Below, in pieces: positions 20,243 through 27,645 of a DNA stretch of 64,000 nucleotides. Location of the stretch: assembly GCF_001269345.1 (NCBI RefSeq), contig NZ_CXOP01000002.1, positions 1,054,853-1,118,852 of the forward strand, in the 5' to 3' direction. Made by a program: the position numbers and the translations under genes. How positions within the stretch are numbered: the stretch's first letter is position 1; the number at the start of each line of letters is the position of its first letter. Under the pieces are notes generated by a model. It searched no databases. It was not told the origin of the DNA and saw nothing but the letters and a program-made list of their open reading frames with translations. The stretch is from Limnohabitans sp. 2KL-27. GTDB lineage: Bacteria; Pseudomonadota; Gammaproteobacteria; Burkholderiales; Burkholderiaceae_C.

Positions 20243-20959
20243 ATGGCGAATGTTCTTTTGAAAGTCAAAGACCTGCAAGTCGGCTACGGCGGCATTCAGG
20301 CCGTCAAGGGCGTGAGCCTCGAGGTGCGTGAGGGCGAACTGGTCTCGCTGATCGGCTCCAATGGTGCGGGCAAGACCACCACCATGAAAGCCATCACCGG
20401 CACCTTGCCTTTGCAAGCCGGCGACATCGAATACCTGGGCCAAAGCATCCAGGGCCAAGGCCCTTGGGACCTGGTCAAGCAAGGCTTGGCCATGGTGCCG
20501 GAAGGCCGTGGCGTGTTCACCCGCATGACCATCACCGAAAACCTGCAAATGGGCGCCTACATCCGCTCGGACGCGGCAGGCATTGCGGATGACATCGAGA
20601 AGATGTTCACCATTTTCCCGCGTCTGCGTGAGCGCAAGGACCAGTTGGCGGGCACCATGTCCGGTGGCGAGCAGCAAATGCTGGCCATGGGCCGTGCTTT
20701 GATGAGCCGCCCCAAGGTCTTGCTGCTCGATGAGCCGTCCATGGGCTTGTCGCCTATCATGGTCGACAAGATCTTTGAGGTGGTGCGCGATGTGTACGCC
20801 CAGGGCGTGACGGTGTTGCTGGTGGAACAAAACGCCAGCCGGGCATTGGCCATCGCCGACCGCGGTTATGTGATGGACTCTGGCCTCATCACCATGACCG
20901 GGGTGGGCAAGGACATGCTCGAAGACCCCAAGGTGCGCGCGGCCTATTTGGGCGAGTGA
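20243..20959 (+). CDS. livF: Branched-chain amino-acid type ABC ATPase LivF
   Basis: A 238-residue ATPase. Walker A is IGSNGAGKTTTMKAITG, the signature MSGGEQQMLAMGRALM, and Walker B LLLDEPSMGLSPIMVD, the LivF form. It starts one base after the livG stop. A strong terminator follows, and no substrate-binding protein gene is present in the operon. Confidence 0.95.
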   Translation: MANVLLKVKDLQVGYGGIQAVKGVSLEVREGELVSLIGSNGAGKTTTMKAITGTLPLQAGDIEYLGQSIQGQGPWDLVKQGLAMVPEGRGVFTRMTITENLQMGAYIRSDAAGIADDIEKMFTIFPRLRERKDQLAGTMSGGEQQMLAMGRALMSRPKVLLLDEPSMGLSPIMVDKIFEVVRDVYAQGVTVLLVEQNASRALAIADRGYVMDSGLITMTGVGKDMLEDPKVRAAYLGE

Positions 20960-20974
20960 GTCACCCGCGGTTCA

Positions 20975-21005
20975 GCAAAAAAGCCCGGCTCGCCGGGCTT
21001 TTTGC
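20975..21005. terminator. Terminator between livF and the convergent Bug gene
   Basis: AAAAAAGCCCGGC and GCCGGGCTTTTT pair around TC, giving a stem flanked by A and T tracts that can stop both converging transcripts. Confidence 0.93.
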
Positions 21006-21022
21006 ATGCTGGGCCAGATGGC

Positions 21023-21985
21023 TCAATCGACCCGTGCGCCGCTGGCCTTGACCACGCTTTCGTAGCGTGCCAGTTCTTTTTTCATGAACGCACCAAATTG
21101 CTCCGGGGTGTTGCCCACCGGCTCGGCCAGCAGTTGGCCAAAACGTGTTTTGGTTTCGGGCGTTTGCAGCGCGGCCACAAACGCTTTGTTCAGCCGATCC
21201 ACCACATCCGGGGGCGTCGCCGCAGGGGCGACCAGCCCCCACCAAGTGTCGATCGAAAAGTCTTTCAGGGTTTCGCTCATGCTCGGGATGTCGGGCAGGG
21301 CGTTGCTGCGCTGGGCGGTGGTCACGGCCAGGGCCTTGAGTCGGCCTGCCTTGATGTTGGCAGCTGCCGTGGCCAGGTTGTCGAAGTTGAAATCGACCTG
21401 TCCCGACAACAAAGCCAGCTGCGCGGGGTTGCCGCCGTTGTAGGGAATGTGCACCGCAAAAATGCCAGCAGCCCGCTTGAACATTTCGCCGGCCAAATGG
21501 CCCGCACTGCCGTTGCCGCCCGAGCCAAAGTTCAGCTTGGCCGGATTCGCCTTGGCATAAGCCACCAGATCGGCCAGGGTGTTGATTTTGAGGCGCTGGG
21601 CGGTCTCGGCGTTCATCACCAGCACGTTGGGCACGCGCAGCATTTGCGTGATGGGCGCAAAGTCGCGGCTGGCGTCATAGGGCATCTTGGCAAACAGCCA
21701 AGGGTTGATGGCGTGCGTGGCCGTGGCCGCGATGCCGATCGTCAGGCCATCGGGCGCGGCCTTGGCCACCAAATCAGCGCCCAGATTGCCACCTGCACCA
21801 GGGCGGTTCTCAATGATCACCGTGCCCAAGCTGTCTTTCACGCGCTCGGCCAAGGCCCGCGCGGTGACGTCGATGGGGCCACCGGGTGCATAAGGCACGA
21901 TGATGCGGATGGGTTTGCTTTGCGCCCAGGCGGGCGCGCTGAGTGCGAGGGATGCGGCGGCAAATTGACGACGGCTAATGGTCAT
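21023..21985 (-). CDS. Bug-family (TctC-like) periplasmic binding protein
   Basis: A 320-residue solute receptor. The N-terminus MTISRRQFAAASLALSAPAW carries a twin-arginine-like SRRQF motif and a cleavage site after AWA. The family marker IRIIVPYAPGGPIDVTAR follows, then FGSGGNGSAGHLAGEMFK. Bug proteins bind small carboxylates and are greatly expanded in Comamonadaceae; most have no TctAB partner nearby, as here. Start ATG 21985 has GGAG at good spacing. It follows the ferredoxin reductase gene, with a 26-base gap. Confidence 0.93.
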   Translation of the reverse strand: MTISRRQFAAASLALSAPAWAQSKPIRIIVPYAPGGPIDVTARALAERVKDSLGTVIIENRPGAGGNLGADLVAKAAPDGLTIGIAATATHAINPWLFAKMPYDASRDFAPITQMLRVPNVLVMNAETAQRLKINTLADLVAYAKANPAKLNFGSGGNGSAGHLAGEMFKRAAGIFAVHIPYNGGNPAQLALLSGQVDFNFDNLATAAANIKAGRLKALAVTTAQRSNALPDIPSMSETLKDFSIDTWWGLVAPAATPPDVVDRLNKAFVAALQTPETKTRFGQLLAEPVGNTPEQFGAFMKKELARYESVVKASGARVD

Positions 21986-22011
21986 GGGAATCTCCGTGGA
22001 AAAGGTCAACG

Positions 22012-23052
22012 TCAAGCCTTGGCTTTGTCGGCTTCGGAGGTGAACGAATCGGCGTAGAACTCCTCCTCGGGCAAACCGCCCATCGCCACATAGTCGCGCT
22101 TGGCCGAGTCGACCACGATGGGCGCGCCGCAGGCATAGACCTGGTGGCCTGACAGATCAGGAAAGTCCTGCAGCACCGCCTGGTGCACAAAGCCGGTGCG
22201 GCCGCTCCAGTGGTCTTCGGCCTCGGCGTTCGAGATCACGGGCACATAGCGCAGGTTGGGCATCTCGGCCAAGCGGGCCTCGACCCAGTCGGCCATGTAC
22301 AAATCGGCCGGGCGGCGGCCACCCCAGTACAGCGTGGCCGGGCGGGTGATGCCGCGGTGCTGCATGTGCTCGATCAGCGCCTTGATGGGCGCAAAGCCTG
22401 TGCCAGAGGCCAGCAGCACCATGGGCTTGTCACTGTCTTCGCGCAGGAAAAAACTGCCATACGGGCCTTCGGCGCGCAGGATGTCTTTTTCTTTCATGGT
22501 GGTGAAGACCGGGTCGGTGAACTTGCCGCCGGGCATGTGGCGGATGTGCAGCTCGACCGTGGGCGGGGCCACTTCCAGCGTGTGCGGGGCGTTGGCCATG
22601 CTGTAGCTGCGGCGCGATCCATCACGCAGCAAAAATTCGATGTACTGGCCGGCGTGGAACTTCATCACATCGTTGGCGGGCAGTTGCAGTTTCAGCACGA
22701 TCACGTCGTGCGACTTTTTCTCCAGACTGACCACGCGCACCGGCATTTTCTTGACGGGCAAGCCGCCTTCGGCGGTGACTTGTTTGGATTCGAGCACCAC
22801 ATCGCTTTGCGCGGTGGCGCAGCAGGTCAGCACCAGGCCTTGGGCTTCTTCCTCGTCGCTCAAGGCTTTGGCTTGGTGCGGGCCGTGCACCACAGTGCCC
22901 GAGATTTTTTTGCATTTGCAGGAACCACAAGCGCCGTCCTTGCAGCCATAGGGCAGGCCAATGCCTTGGCGGATGCCTGCGGCCAGCAGGGTTTCGTTGT
23001 CATCGGCGGTGAAGCTGCGGCCGCTGGGCTGCACGGAAATTTGGAAGCTCAT
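22012..23052 (-). CDS. 2Fe-2S ferredoxin / NAD(P)H-flavin reductase fusion (glucoseen-reductase-like)
   Basis: A 346-residue electron-transfer protein. An N-terminal plant-type ferredoxin domain has CKDGACGSCKCK and a later LTCCA, supplying the four cluster cysteines. An FAD domain follows (RRSYSMANAP) and then an NAD domain (VLLASGTGFAPIKALIEHM). Burkholderiales homologues are usually named CDP-6-deoxy-delta-3,4-glucoseen reductase, but no sugar-nucleotide genes are nearby. A general reductase for an unknown oxygenase or radical enzyme is equally plausible. Confidence 0.88.
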   Translation of the reverse strand: MSFQISVQPSGRSFTADDNETLLAAGIRQGIGLPYGCKDGACGSCKCKKISGTVVHGPHQAKALSDEEEAQGLVLTCCATAQSDVVLESKQVTAEGGLPVKKMPVRVVSLEKKSHDVIVLKLQLPANDVMKFHAGQYIEFLLRDGSRRSYSMANAPHTLEVAPPTVELHIRHMPGGKFTDPVFTTMKEKDILRAEGPYGSFFLREDSDKPMVLLASGTGFAPIKALIEHMQHRGITRPATLYWGGRRPADLYMADWVEARLAEMPNLRYVPVISNAEAEDHWSGRTGFVHQAVLQDFPDLSGHQVYACGAPIVVDSAKRDYVAMGGLPEEEFYADSFTSEADKAKA

Positions 23053-23099
23053 CTTTTGGGTATCCTAGAGGGCGTGAATATGACCCGGAACCCCTGATT

Positions 23100-24062
23100 T
23101 TGCCTTCAAACCAAACCCCTTTGGGCGCACTGCCCGCCCGCTTTCGCCGTCAGCGTGTTTTGATCGTGGGCTGTGGCGATGTGGGGCTGCGCACGGCGGG
23201 TCAATTGGGGGCGCCGCAAAGCCAACGGGTGCGCTTGATGGCCTTGACCTCATCGCCCGAGCGGGTGCGTTTGCTGCGGGCCTGTGGCATCACCCCCTTG
23301 CTTGGCAACCTCGACGATGCGGCCAGTCTGAAGCGCTTGGCAGGCATCGCGCACCGGGTCATTCACTTGGCGCCACCGCCAACCGATCGCAGGGGGGCGT
23401 CTGAGCGCGACCCGCGCAGTTTGGCCTTGGTGCAAGCGCTGCGCTTGCGCTCACCACCGCATGCCCTGGTTTATGGGTCCACCACCGGCGTTTATGGCGA
23501 CTGCGGTGGCCGGAGGGTGGATGAAACCCGGACCGCGAACCCGCACACCCCCCGCGCTCAGCGCCGGGTCGATGCCGAAAACCTGATGCGTTTTTTGGGT
23601 CGCAGCGGGGTGCGCGTCAGTGTGCTGCGCATCCCGGGCATTTACGCCCCTGACCGCGACGGCGGCACACCGCGTGAGCGCTTGATCAAGGGCACGCCCG
23701 TGTTGGTGGCCAAGGAGGATGTGTACACCAACCACATCCACGCCGACGATCTGGCCCGCGCCTGCGCCGCCGCTTTGTGGCGTGGCAAGCCCCAGCGCGT
23801 GGTCAACGTCACCGACGACACCGACCTCAAAATGGGCGATTACTTCGACCTGGCCGCCAGCCTGTATGGCTTGCCCAAACCGCCTCGGATATCGCGCCTC
23901 GATGCCAACACGGCGCTGCCCCTGATGCTGCTGAGCTTCATGAGCGAGTCCCGACGTCTGGACAACACCCGCATGAAAAAAGAATTGAAAGTCCGCTTGC
24001 ATTACCCGCATGTACGTGACGGTTTGAGTCCGCAAGGCGCTCTGTTTTCGGTGGCGCGATGA
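23100..24062 (+). CDS. NAD-dependent epimerase/dehydratase-like SDR protein
   Basis: A 320-residue extended short-chain dehydrogenase. The nucleotide motif RVLIVGCGDVGLRTAGQLG lies near residue 20 and a YGSTTGVYGDCGG segment marks the SDR core. The classical YxxxK is not obvious. HADDLARACAAALWRGKPQR and VVNVTDDTDLKMGDYFDLAA follow. The frame has no ATG at its 5' end; TTG 23100 or a later GTG must serve. A short ATG frame (23080-23097) overlaps the region just before it. It overlaps hslR by four bases (ATGA). Confidence 0.82.
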   Translation: MPSNQTPLGALPARFRRQRVLIVGCGDVGLRTAGQLGAPQSQRVRLMALTSSPERVRLLRACGITPLLGNLDDAASLKRLAGIAHRVIHLAPPPTDRRGASERDPRSLALVQALRLRSPPHALVYGSTTGVYGDCGGRRVDETRTANPHTPRAQRRVDAENLMRFLGRSGVRVSVLRIPGIYAPDRDGGTPRERLIKGTPVLVAKEDVYTNHIHADDLARACAAALWRGKPQRVVNVTDDTDLKMGDYFDLAASLYGLPKPPRISRLDANTALPLMLLSFMSESRRLDNTRMKKELKVRLHYPHVRDGLSPQGALFSVAR

Positions 24063-24460
24063 CTTCCTTGCGCATCGACAAATGGTTGTGGGCGGCCCGT
24101 TTTTACAAAACCCGCAGCCTGGCCAGCGATGAAATTGGCAAGAGTCGTGTGCAGGTCAACGGCCAAGATGCCAAACCCTCCAAAGAAGTCAAGCCCGGCG
24201 ACACGGTGTGTCTGCGCCAAGGCCCTGTGGTGCGCACGGTCATTGTGCAGGCCTTGAGCGGCGTGCGTGGCCCCGCTCCGGTGGCGCAGCTGCTGTACAC
24301 AGAAACCCCGGAAAGCATCGAGGCCCGCCAAAAAGCTGCCGAGCAACACCGCCTGGCCCGCGAGCCCGCGCTCAGCATCGAACAAGGCCGCCCGACCAAA
24401 CGTGACCGCAGGCAAATCGAGCGCAATTGGAACGATCGCTGGAGTGCGGGGATCGATTGA
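24059..24460 (+). CDS. hslR: Ribosome-associated heat-shock protein Hsp15 (S4 domain)
   Basis: A 133-residue S4-fold RNA-binding protein. LRIDKWLWAARFYKTRSLAS and SRVQVNGQDAKPSKEVKPGD are the diagnostic S4 motif. The tail is basic (RPTKRDRRQIERNWNDRW), as in Hsp15, which rescues 50S subunits carrying nascent peptide. It is translationally coupled to the SDR gene through ATGA. Confidence 0.94.
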   Translation: MTSLRIDKWLWAARFYKTRSLASDEIGKSRVQVNGQDAKPSKEVKPGDTVCLRQGPVVRTVIVQALSGVRGPAPVAQLLYTETPESIEARQKAAEQHRLAREPALSIEQGRPTKRDRRQIERNWNDRWSAGID

Positions 24461-24481
24461 TCTGAAAAACCAAAGAAAAAA

Positions 24482-24506
24482 GCCGCAAGTTTCTGGAACT
24501 TGCGGC
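24482..24506. terminator. Terminator after hslR / original tRNA-Leu terminator
   Basis: GCCGCAAGTT and AACTTGCGGC form a perfect 10-bp stem around TCTGG, with A-rich and T-rich ends. It can end the hslR transcript, and on the other strand it is the chromosomal terminator that would have followed tRNA-Leu before the element inserted. Confidence 0.9.
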
Positions 24507-24513
24507 TTTGGTC

Positions 24514-24574
24514 TGGTGCCCGGGGCCGGACTCGAACCGGCACGCCTTGCGGCGGGGGATTTTGAGTCCCCTGA
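24514..24574. repeat. attL: displaced 3' part of tRNA-Leu
   Basis: This stretch is identical over 61 bases to positions 31928-31988 in the intact tRNA-Leu gene and includes the CCA end, T arm, variable arm and 3' half of the anticodon stem-loop. Identity ends at base 24574. The acceptor 5' half and D arm are absent, so this is an attachment-site copy and not a functional tRNA. Confidence 0.93.
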
Positions 24575-24591
24575 TGTATTTATCTTGAAAT

Positions 24592-24729
24592 GTTGATGGT
24601 TGTTGATATACTCTATAAAAATCAACAGCTTGCGTAAAAATACTGTATGCAATATCAGTATCGCATGTTGGTTGATATTCGTCTAAATCGGCATACACGG
24701 CATACATGGCGCATACATGGAGTATCAAC
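24592..24729. promoter_or_regulatory. Left-end control region with GTTGAT and GCATACAyGG repeats
   Basis: Between attL and the integrase start there are GTTGAT copies at 24592, 24602 and 24671 and inverted copies at 24621 and 24724. Three copies of GCATACAyGG lie at 24691, 24700 and 24711. The same GCATACATGG motif recurs at the right end (31837). This is the expected layout of integrase arm sites and a regulator operator for int. The A+T-rich part also contains TTGATATACTCTATAA, a possible int promoter. Confidence 0.6.
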
Positions 24730-24732
24730 ATC

Positions 24733-26079
24733 ATGGCAAGAACACCCAAGACGATAGCGCCAGACCTGAGCAAAAACCAACGCCTGACGGTGGACAGTAT
24801 CGATCGCCTGCGCTGCCCTGATGGAAAGCAACAGGCATTCATGCGCTGCGCTGAGGTCAACGGCTTGCAGGTTCGCGTGACCGCCGCCGGGTCCAAGTCT
24901 TACGTGTACCAACGCAAAGTCAACGGGCAAAGCCTGCGTGTGACCATTGGGGCTGTGTCTGCGTGGTCAATTGCTGATGCTCAAAAAGAGGCTCGCCGTT
25001 TGGCCGTGACACTGGATAAGGGCGATGACCCGCGCCAGATTGCCCGTGAAAAGCAAGCAGCCAAAGCCGCCGCCCGAGCCGAACAGGACCGCGCCGCCCA
25101 TTACACCTTTGCTAACTTGATGGCCGCTTATGCCAACGAGTTGGAGCGTCAAGGCAAGACCTCACACGCAAAGGTCCGGGCCATGATGCGCCTGCATCTG
25201 GTGGAAGGCTGGCCAGAACTTGCCAACACACCCGCCAACAAAGTGACCGCTGAACAAGTGGCCGATCTGCTCCGTGGCCTTAGTGAAGCCGACAAGAGCC
25301 GGACTGCTGGAAAGGTGCGTAGCTACACACGCGCCGCCTTTGAGATGGCCCGCACCGCCAAGCTGGACCATGAAGTGCCCGTTCACTTCAAAGCTTTCGA
25401 GGTCAAACATAATCCCGCCGCTGAGACCGTAGCCATCAAGTTGGAGACCGACAAGAACCCTTTGAAGCCAGCACACCTGCGCCAGTATTGGCAAGCCATC
25501 GAAAAGCTACCCGGGGTCCAAGGTGCCGCCCTCCGCCTTCACCTGCTGACAGGTGGACAGCGCATCGAGCAACTGCGTTTGTTGGTCCGGTCCAACGTCA
25601 AGCCCGGGGCTTTCACGCTGCTGGACGCGAAGGGCAGGGCAGGCCGTGGGGCAAGACTGCACACCGTGCCACTGAATGCCGCCGCCCGTACCGCCATGGC
25701 CGAACTGCTGGCGTTGAACGCCGGGGGTGATTTCCCGCTATCGGTGACAGGTGGCAAAACTCCAATCAGCGCCAAAGCCTTCGCTGAGTGGGCCAAAGCC
25801 GCCGCCTCAGGCATCGAATGGCAGGACTTGGGCGAACCCGTGGGGCAGTTTCAAGCCAAGCGCCTCCGGTCCGGGGTAGAGACGACACTGGCCAGTTTGC
25901 GTGTGAGCCAAGAGATTCGAGGGCACCTGCTGAGCCATGGCGTGAAGGGGGTGCAAGCTGCCAGCTACGACGGGCACGACTACGAACCCGAAAAGCTGGA
26001 AGCTTTAGACACACTGCACCGACATTTGACCGAGACCAGCGCCAGCGTGGTGCACATATCAGCAAGGGTGGCGGCGTAA
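24733..26079 (+). CDS. Tyrosine-recombinase integrase of the element
   Basis: A 448-residue P4/DUF4102-type integrase that would catalyse recombination at the tRNA-Leu 61-bp site. The N-terminal arm-binding domain has NGLQVRVTAAGSKSYVYQRK and a helical core follows. Catalytic elements are the first Arg in LLTGGQRIEQLRLL, the second Arg in FQAKRLRSGVETTLA, the His in HLLSHGVKG and the Tyr in ASYDGHDYEPEKLEAL. Where most relatives have HxxR the sequence reads KRLR, so the first His is replaced by Lys. Start ATG 24733 (MARTPKTIAP) is used; the upstream codon at 24706 lies inside the repeats. Confidence 0.94.
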   Translation: MARTPKTIAPDLSKNQRLTVDSIDRLRCPDGKQQAFMRCAEVNGLQVRVTAAGSKSYVYQRKVNGQSLRVTIGAVSAWSIADAQKEARRLAVTLDKGDDPRQIAREKQAAKAAARAEQDRAAHYTFANLMAAYANELERQGKTSHAKVRAMMRLHLVEGWPELANTPANKVTAEQVADLLRGLSEADKSRTAGKVRSYTRAAFEMARTAKLDHEVPVHFKAFEVKHNPAAETVAIKLETDKNPLKPAHLRQYWQAIEKLPGVQGAALRLHLLTGGQRIEQLRLLVRSNVKPGAFTLLDAKGRAGRGARLHTVPLNAAARTAMAELLALNAGGDFPLSVTGGKTPISAKAFAEWAKAAASGIEWQDLGEPVGQFQAKRLRSGVETTLASLRVSQEIRGHLLSHGVKGVQAASYDGHDYEPEKLEALDTLHRHLTETSASVVHISARVAA

Positions 26080-26208
26080 TTCATTGATCGCCGCCTGACC
26101 GTTTTTTGCCCCAGCTAGGCCCGATTGCAACCCGGGCCGAAAAGTCGGAAACCTTCGCCGACCTCCTGGGGCACCTCACTTTTGAAGGGTGCCTTGAAGG
26201 GGCCGCAC

Positions 26209-26613
26209 ATGCCACGCGCAAAACGAAAAGAAGTCACGCCATTAAATTCTGGTTTTTTCAAACTCGAAAATCAAAATTATCAATTTCTGGTCTACGAAAA
26301 TTTAGCCGATCAAGGGGGTCGTGGCATCCACATGCTTTCAAAACGCTCAAAGGCTTTTCACAAAGTCTTGACGTATTGTGAAGAAATGCTTGACTGCAAT
26401 TCCCCTCTCCAAAGGCGGATTTTCAAAGGACACACAACCGGTCAAACTAGAGTGTCTGACTTCGCAAAAATTATTGGCCCAATAGTGCGTCCGCTTGTCA
26501 TCGGAAAAACGCTCAAAGATGACATTGTTCACATGGTGCGGCTGCATTACAGAGCTTGCAATGCTGCTTTGCAAGAGGAATCCGAAAAAAACAAACCTTG
26601 CAAACCCGCATGA
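26209..26613 (+). CDS. Unknown basic protein after the integrase
   Basis: I do not recognise this 134-residue protein. It starts MPRAKRKEVTPLNSGFFKLE after AAGGGG at good spacing. It is basic at the N-terminus, contains QNYQFLVYENLADQGGRGIH and KILTYCEE-like helical segments, and ends in a charged tail (EESEKNKPCKPA). Base composition is lower in G+C than the integrase. Its position between int and the AlpA-like gene is one where satellites often carry regulators or cargo. No membrane segment or known catalytic motif is visible. Confidence 0.55.
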   Translation: MPRAKRKEVTPLNSGFFKLENQNYQFLVYENLADQGGRGIHMLSKRSKAFHKVLTYCEEMLDCNSPLQRRIFKGHTTGQTRVSDFAKIIGPIVRPLVIGKTLKDDIVHMVRLHYRACNAALQEESEKNKPCKPA

Positions 26614-26627
26614 ATACTGGCTTTGGT

Positions 26628-26673
26628 ACGTCTCGGCGGGAAATCAGCAATAAAGGAACGTCTCGGCGGGAAA
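26628..26673 (+). repeat. Direct repeat pair ACGTCTCGGCGGGAAA (iteron-like)
   Basis: The 16-base sequence ACGTCTCGGCGGGAAA occurs at 26628-26643 and again at 26658-26673, exactly 30 bases apart (about three helical turns). It lies just upstream of the AlpA-like gene and the replication genes. Such spacing suits a regulator operator or replication iterons. Confidence 0.7.
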
Positions 26674-26720
26674 ACTGAGATTTTTAATTGCAGCATCGCA
26701 ACAAACCTTAGGGGTTTTCA

Positions 26721-26933
26721 ATGGCTGCAAAGACTTTTCAACCAATACCGCTGGAGCGCGAAAAACGCGCCGCATTGCCAACCAACGAGGCCGCTTATCA
26801 CCTGAACCGTGCAGAACAAACGCTCAGGATGTGGGCCATAAAAAATGATGGGGCCGTGAAGTGCCTGCGAGTCAACGGACGCTTGCAGTGGCCTGTTAGC
26901 CAAATCAAGGCCGTCATGGGGGTGGCACCATGA
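26721..26933 (+). CDS. AlpA/excisionase-like helix-turn-helix protein
   Basis: A 70-residue protein with a winged helix-turn-helix of the AlpA/MerR-like excisionase type: LPTNEAAYHLNRAEQTLRMW followed by RVNGRLQWPVSQIKAVMGV. Proteins of this kind at the same position in satellites control int expression or act in excision. It overlaps the next gene by four bases (ATGA) and follows the 30-base-spaced repeat pair, which may be its operator. Confidence 0.75.
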   Translation: MAAKTFQPIPLEREKRAALPTNEAAYHLNRAEQTLRMWAIKNDGAVKCLRVNGRLQWPVSQIKAVMGVAP

Positions 26934-27187
26934 GAATCGATGACTTCAGCCCCATCCAAAAATTCCAACACTCGATTTCGGGAATCGGACTTTTTCCGCC
27001 GGTGACAGTCGTCGCTGATGGCGAGCGCCAAACCTTCGACACAAAAATTCAGGGTAAAGAAAATCAGGCTTGGTACAAGCTAAATCCAGACCTGCAAACG
27101 GGCTACTTCGGTTTCGTCGGCATCTCCGTGCGCTGGGACTTTGCAGACTCTAAAGCGCGATTGACCACAAAGCCAAGGTGGGCGTGA
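26930..27187 (+). CDS. Unknown small protein in the replication operon
   Basis: An 85-residue protein not recognised with confidence. The pattern VVADGERQTFDTKIQGKENQ then AWYKLNPDLQTGYFGF resembles the small N-terminal domain seen ahead of zinc-finger/TOPRIM primases in phage and plasmid proteins, so it may be a split-off primase domain; this is inference. It is coupled by ATGA overlaps to the genes before and after. Confidence 0.6.
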   Translation: MRIDDFSPIQKFQHSISGIGLFPPVTVVADGERQTFDTKIQGKENQAWYKLNPDLQTGYFGFVGISVRWDFADSKARLTTKPRWA

Positions 27188-27645
27188 TGAGCTTCGACCG
27201 CCAAGCGCTCCCTGAGCCGAATTCTTATTTTGAAAACGCCGGATTGATTCTCCAAGGCCGTGGTAAGTGGCGCACAACTACTTGCCACTTCCATGGGGGC
27301 CGAACAACATTACGCATCAATCTTGAATCCGGTGCGTGGGTTTGTATGTCGTGCGGCCAAAAGGGAGGCGATGTCCTTGCCTACGAGATGCAGTCCACCG
27401 GGGCCGATTTTGTTACCGCTGCCCGTTCACTTGGTGCATGGATGGATGACGACCGGACCTCAGCGCCAGCAACACACAAGCCGTTCAGCACCCGCGAAGC
27501 CCTCAGTGTTTTAGCAGTCGAAGCGAACCTAGCCGCCATTGCTGCATCAAATTTGGCCTATGGGAATCGACTGACATCAGATGACCTTGCGCGGCTACAA
27601 ACCGCCGCCCAACGTATCAACCTAATTCGAGAAACTTACCCATGA
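27187..27645 (+). CDS. CHC2-type zinc-finger (primase-like) protein
   Basis: A 152-residue protein with a zinc-binding primase-type finger: TTTCHFHGGRTTLRINLESG followed by AWVCMSCGQKGGDVLAYEMQ, the C-H/C-C pattern of DnaG-like fingers. The catalytic TOPRIM domain is absent, so it would need a partner to prime DNA. A helical C-terminus follows. Start ATG 27187 overlaps the preceding stop (ATGA), and its stop overlaps the DUF3987 gene the same way. Confidence 0.8.
   Translation: MSFDRQALPEPNSYFENAGLILQGRGKWRTTTCHFHGGRTTLRINLESGAWVCMSCGQKGGDVLAYEMQSTGADFVTAARSLGAWMDDDRTSAPATHKPFSTREALSVLAVEANLAAIAASNLAYGNRLTSDDLARLQTAAQRINLIRETYP

Noticed and set aside
24514..24574. A second tRNA-Leu gene at the left boundary
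   Set aside because: Only the 3' 61 bases are present; the 5' acceptor strand and D arm are missing, so it is an attachment-site copy.
26106..26381. 91-codon frame overlapping the unknown gene after int
   Set aside because: The frame at 26209-26613 has a good ribosome site and longer extent; this one starts upstream without a site and ends early.
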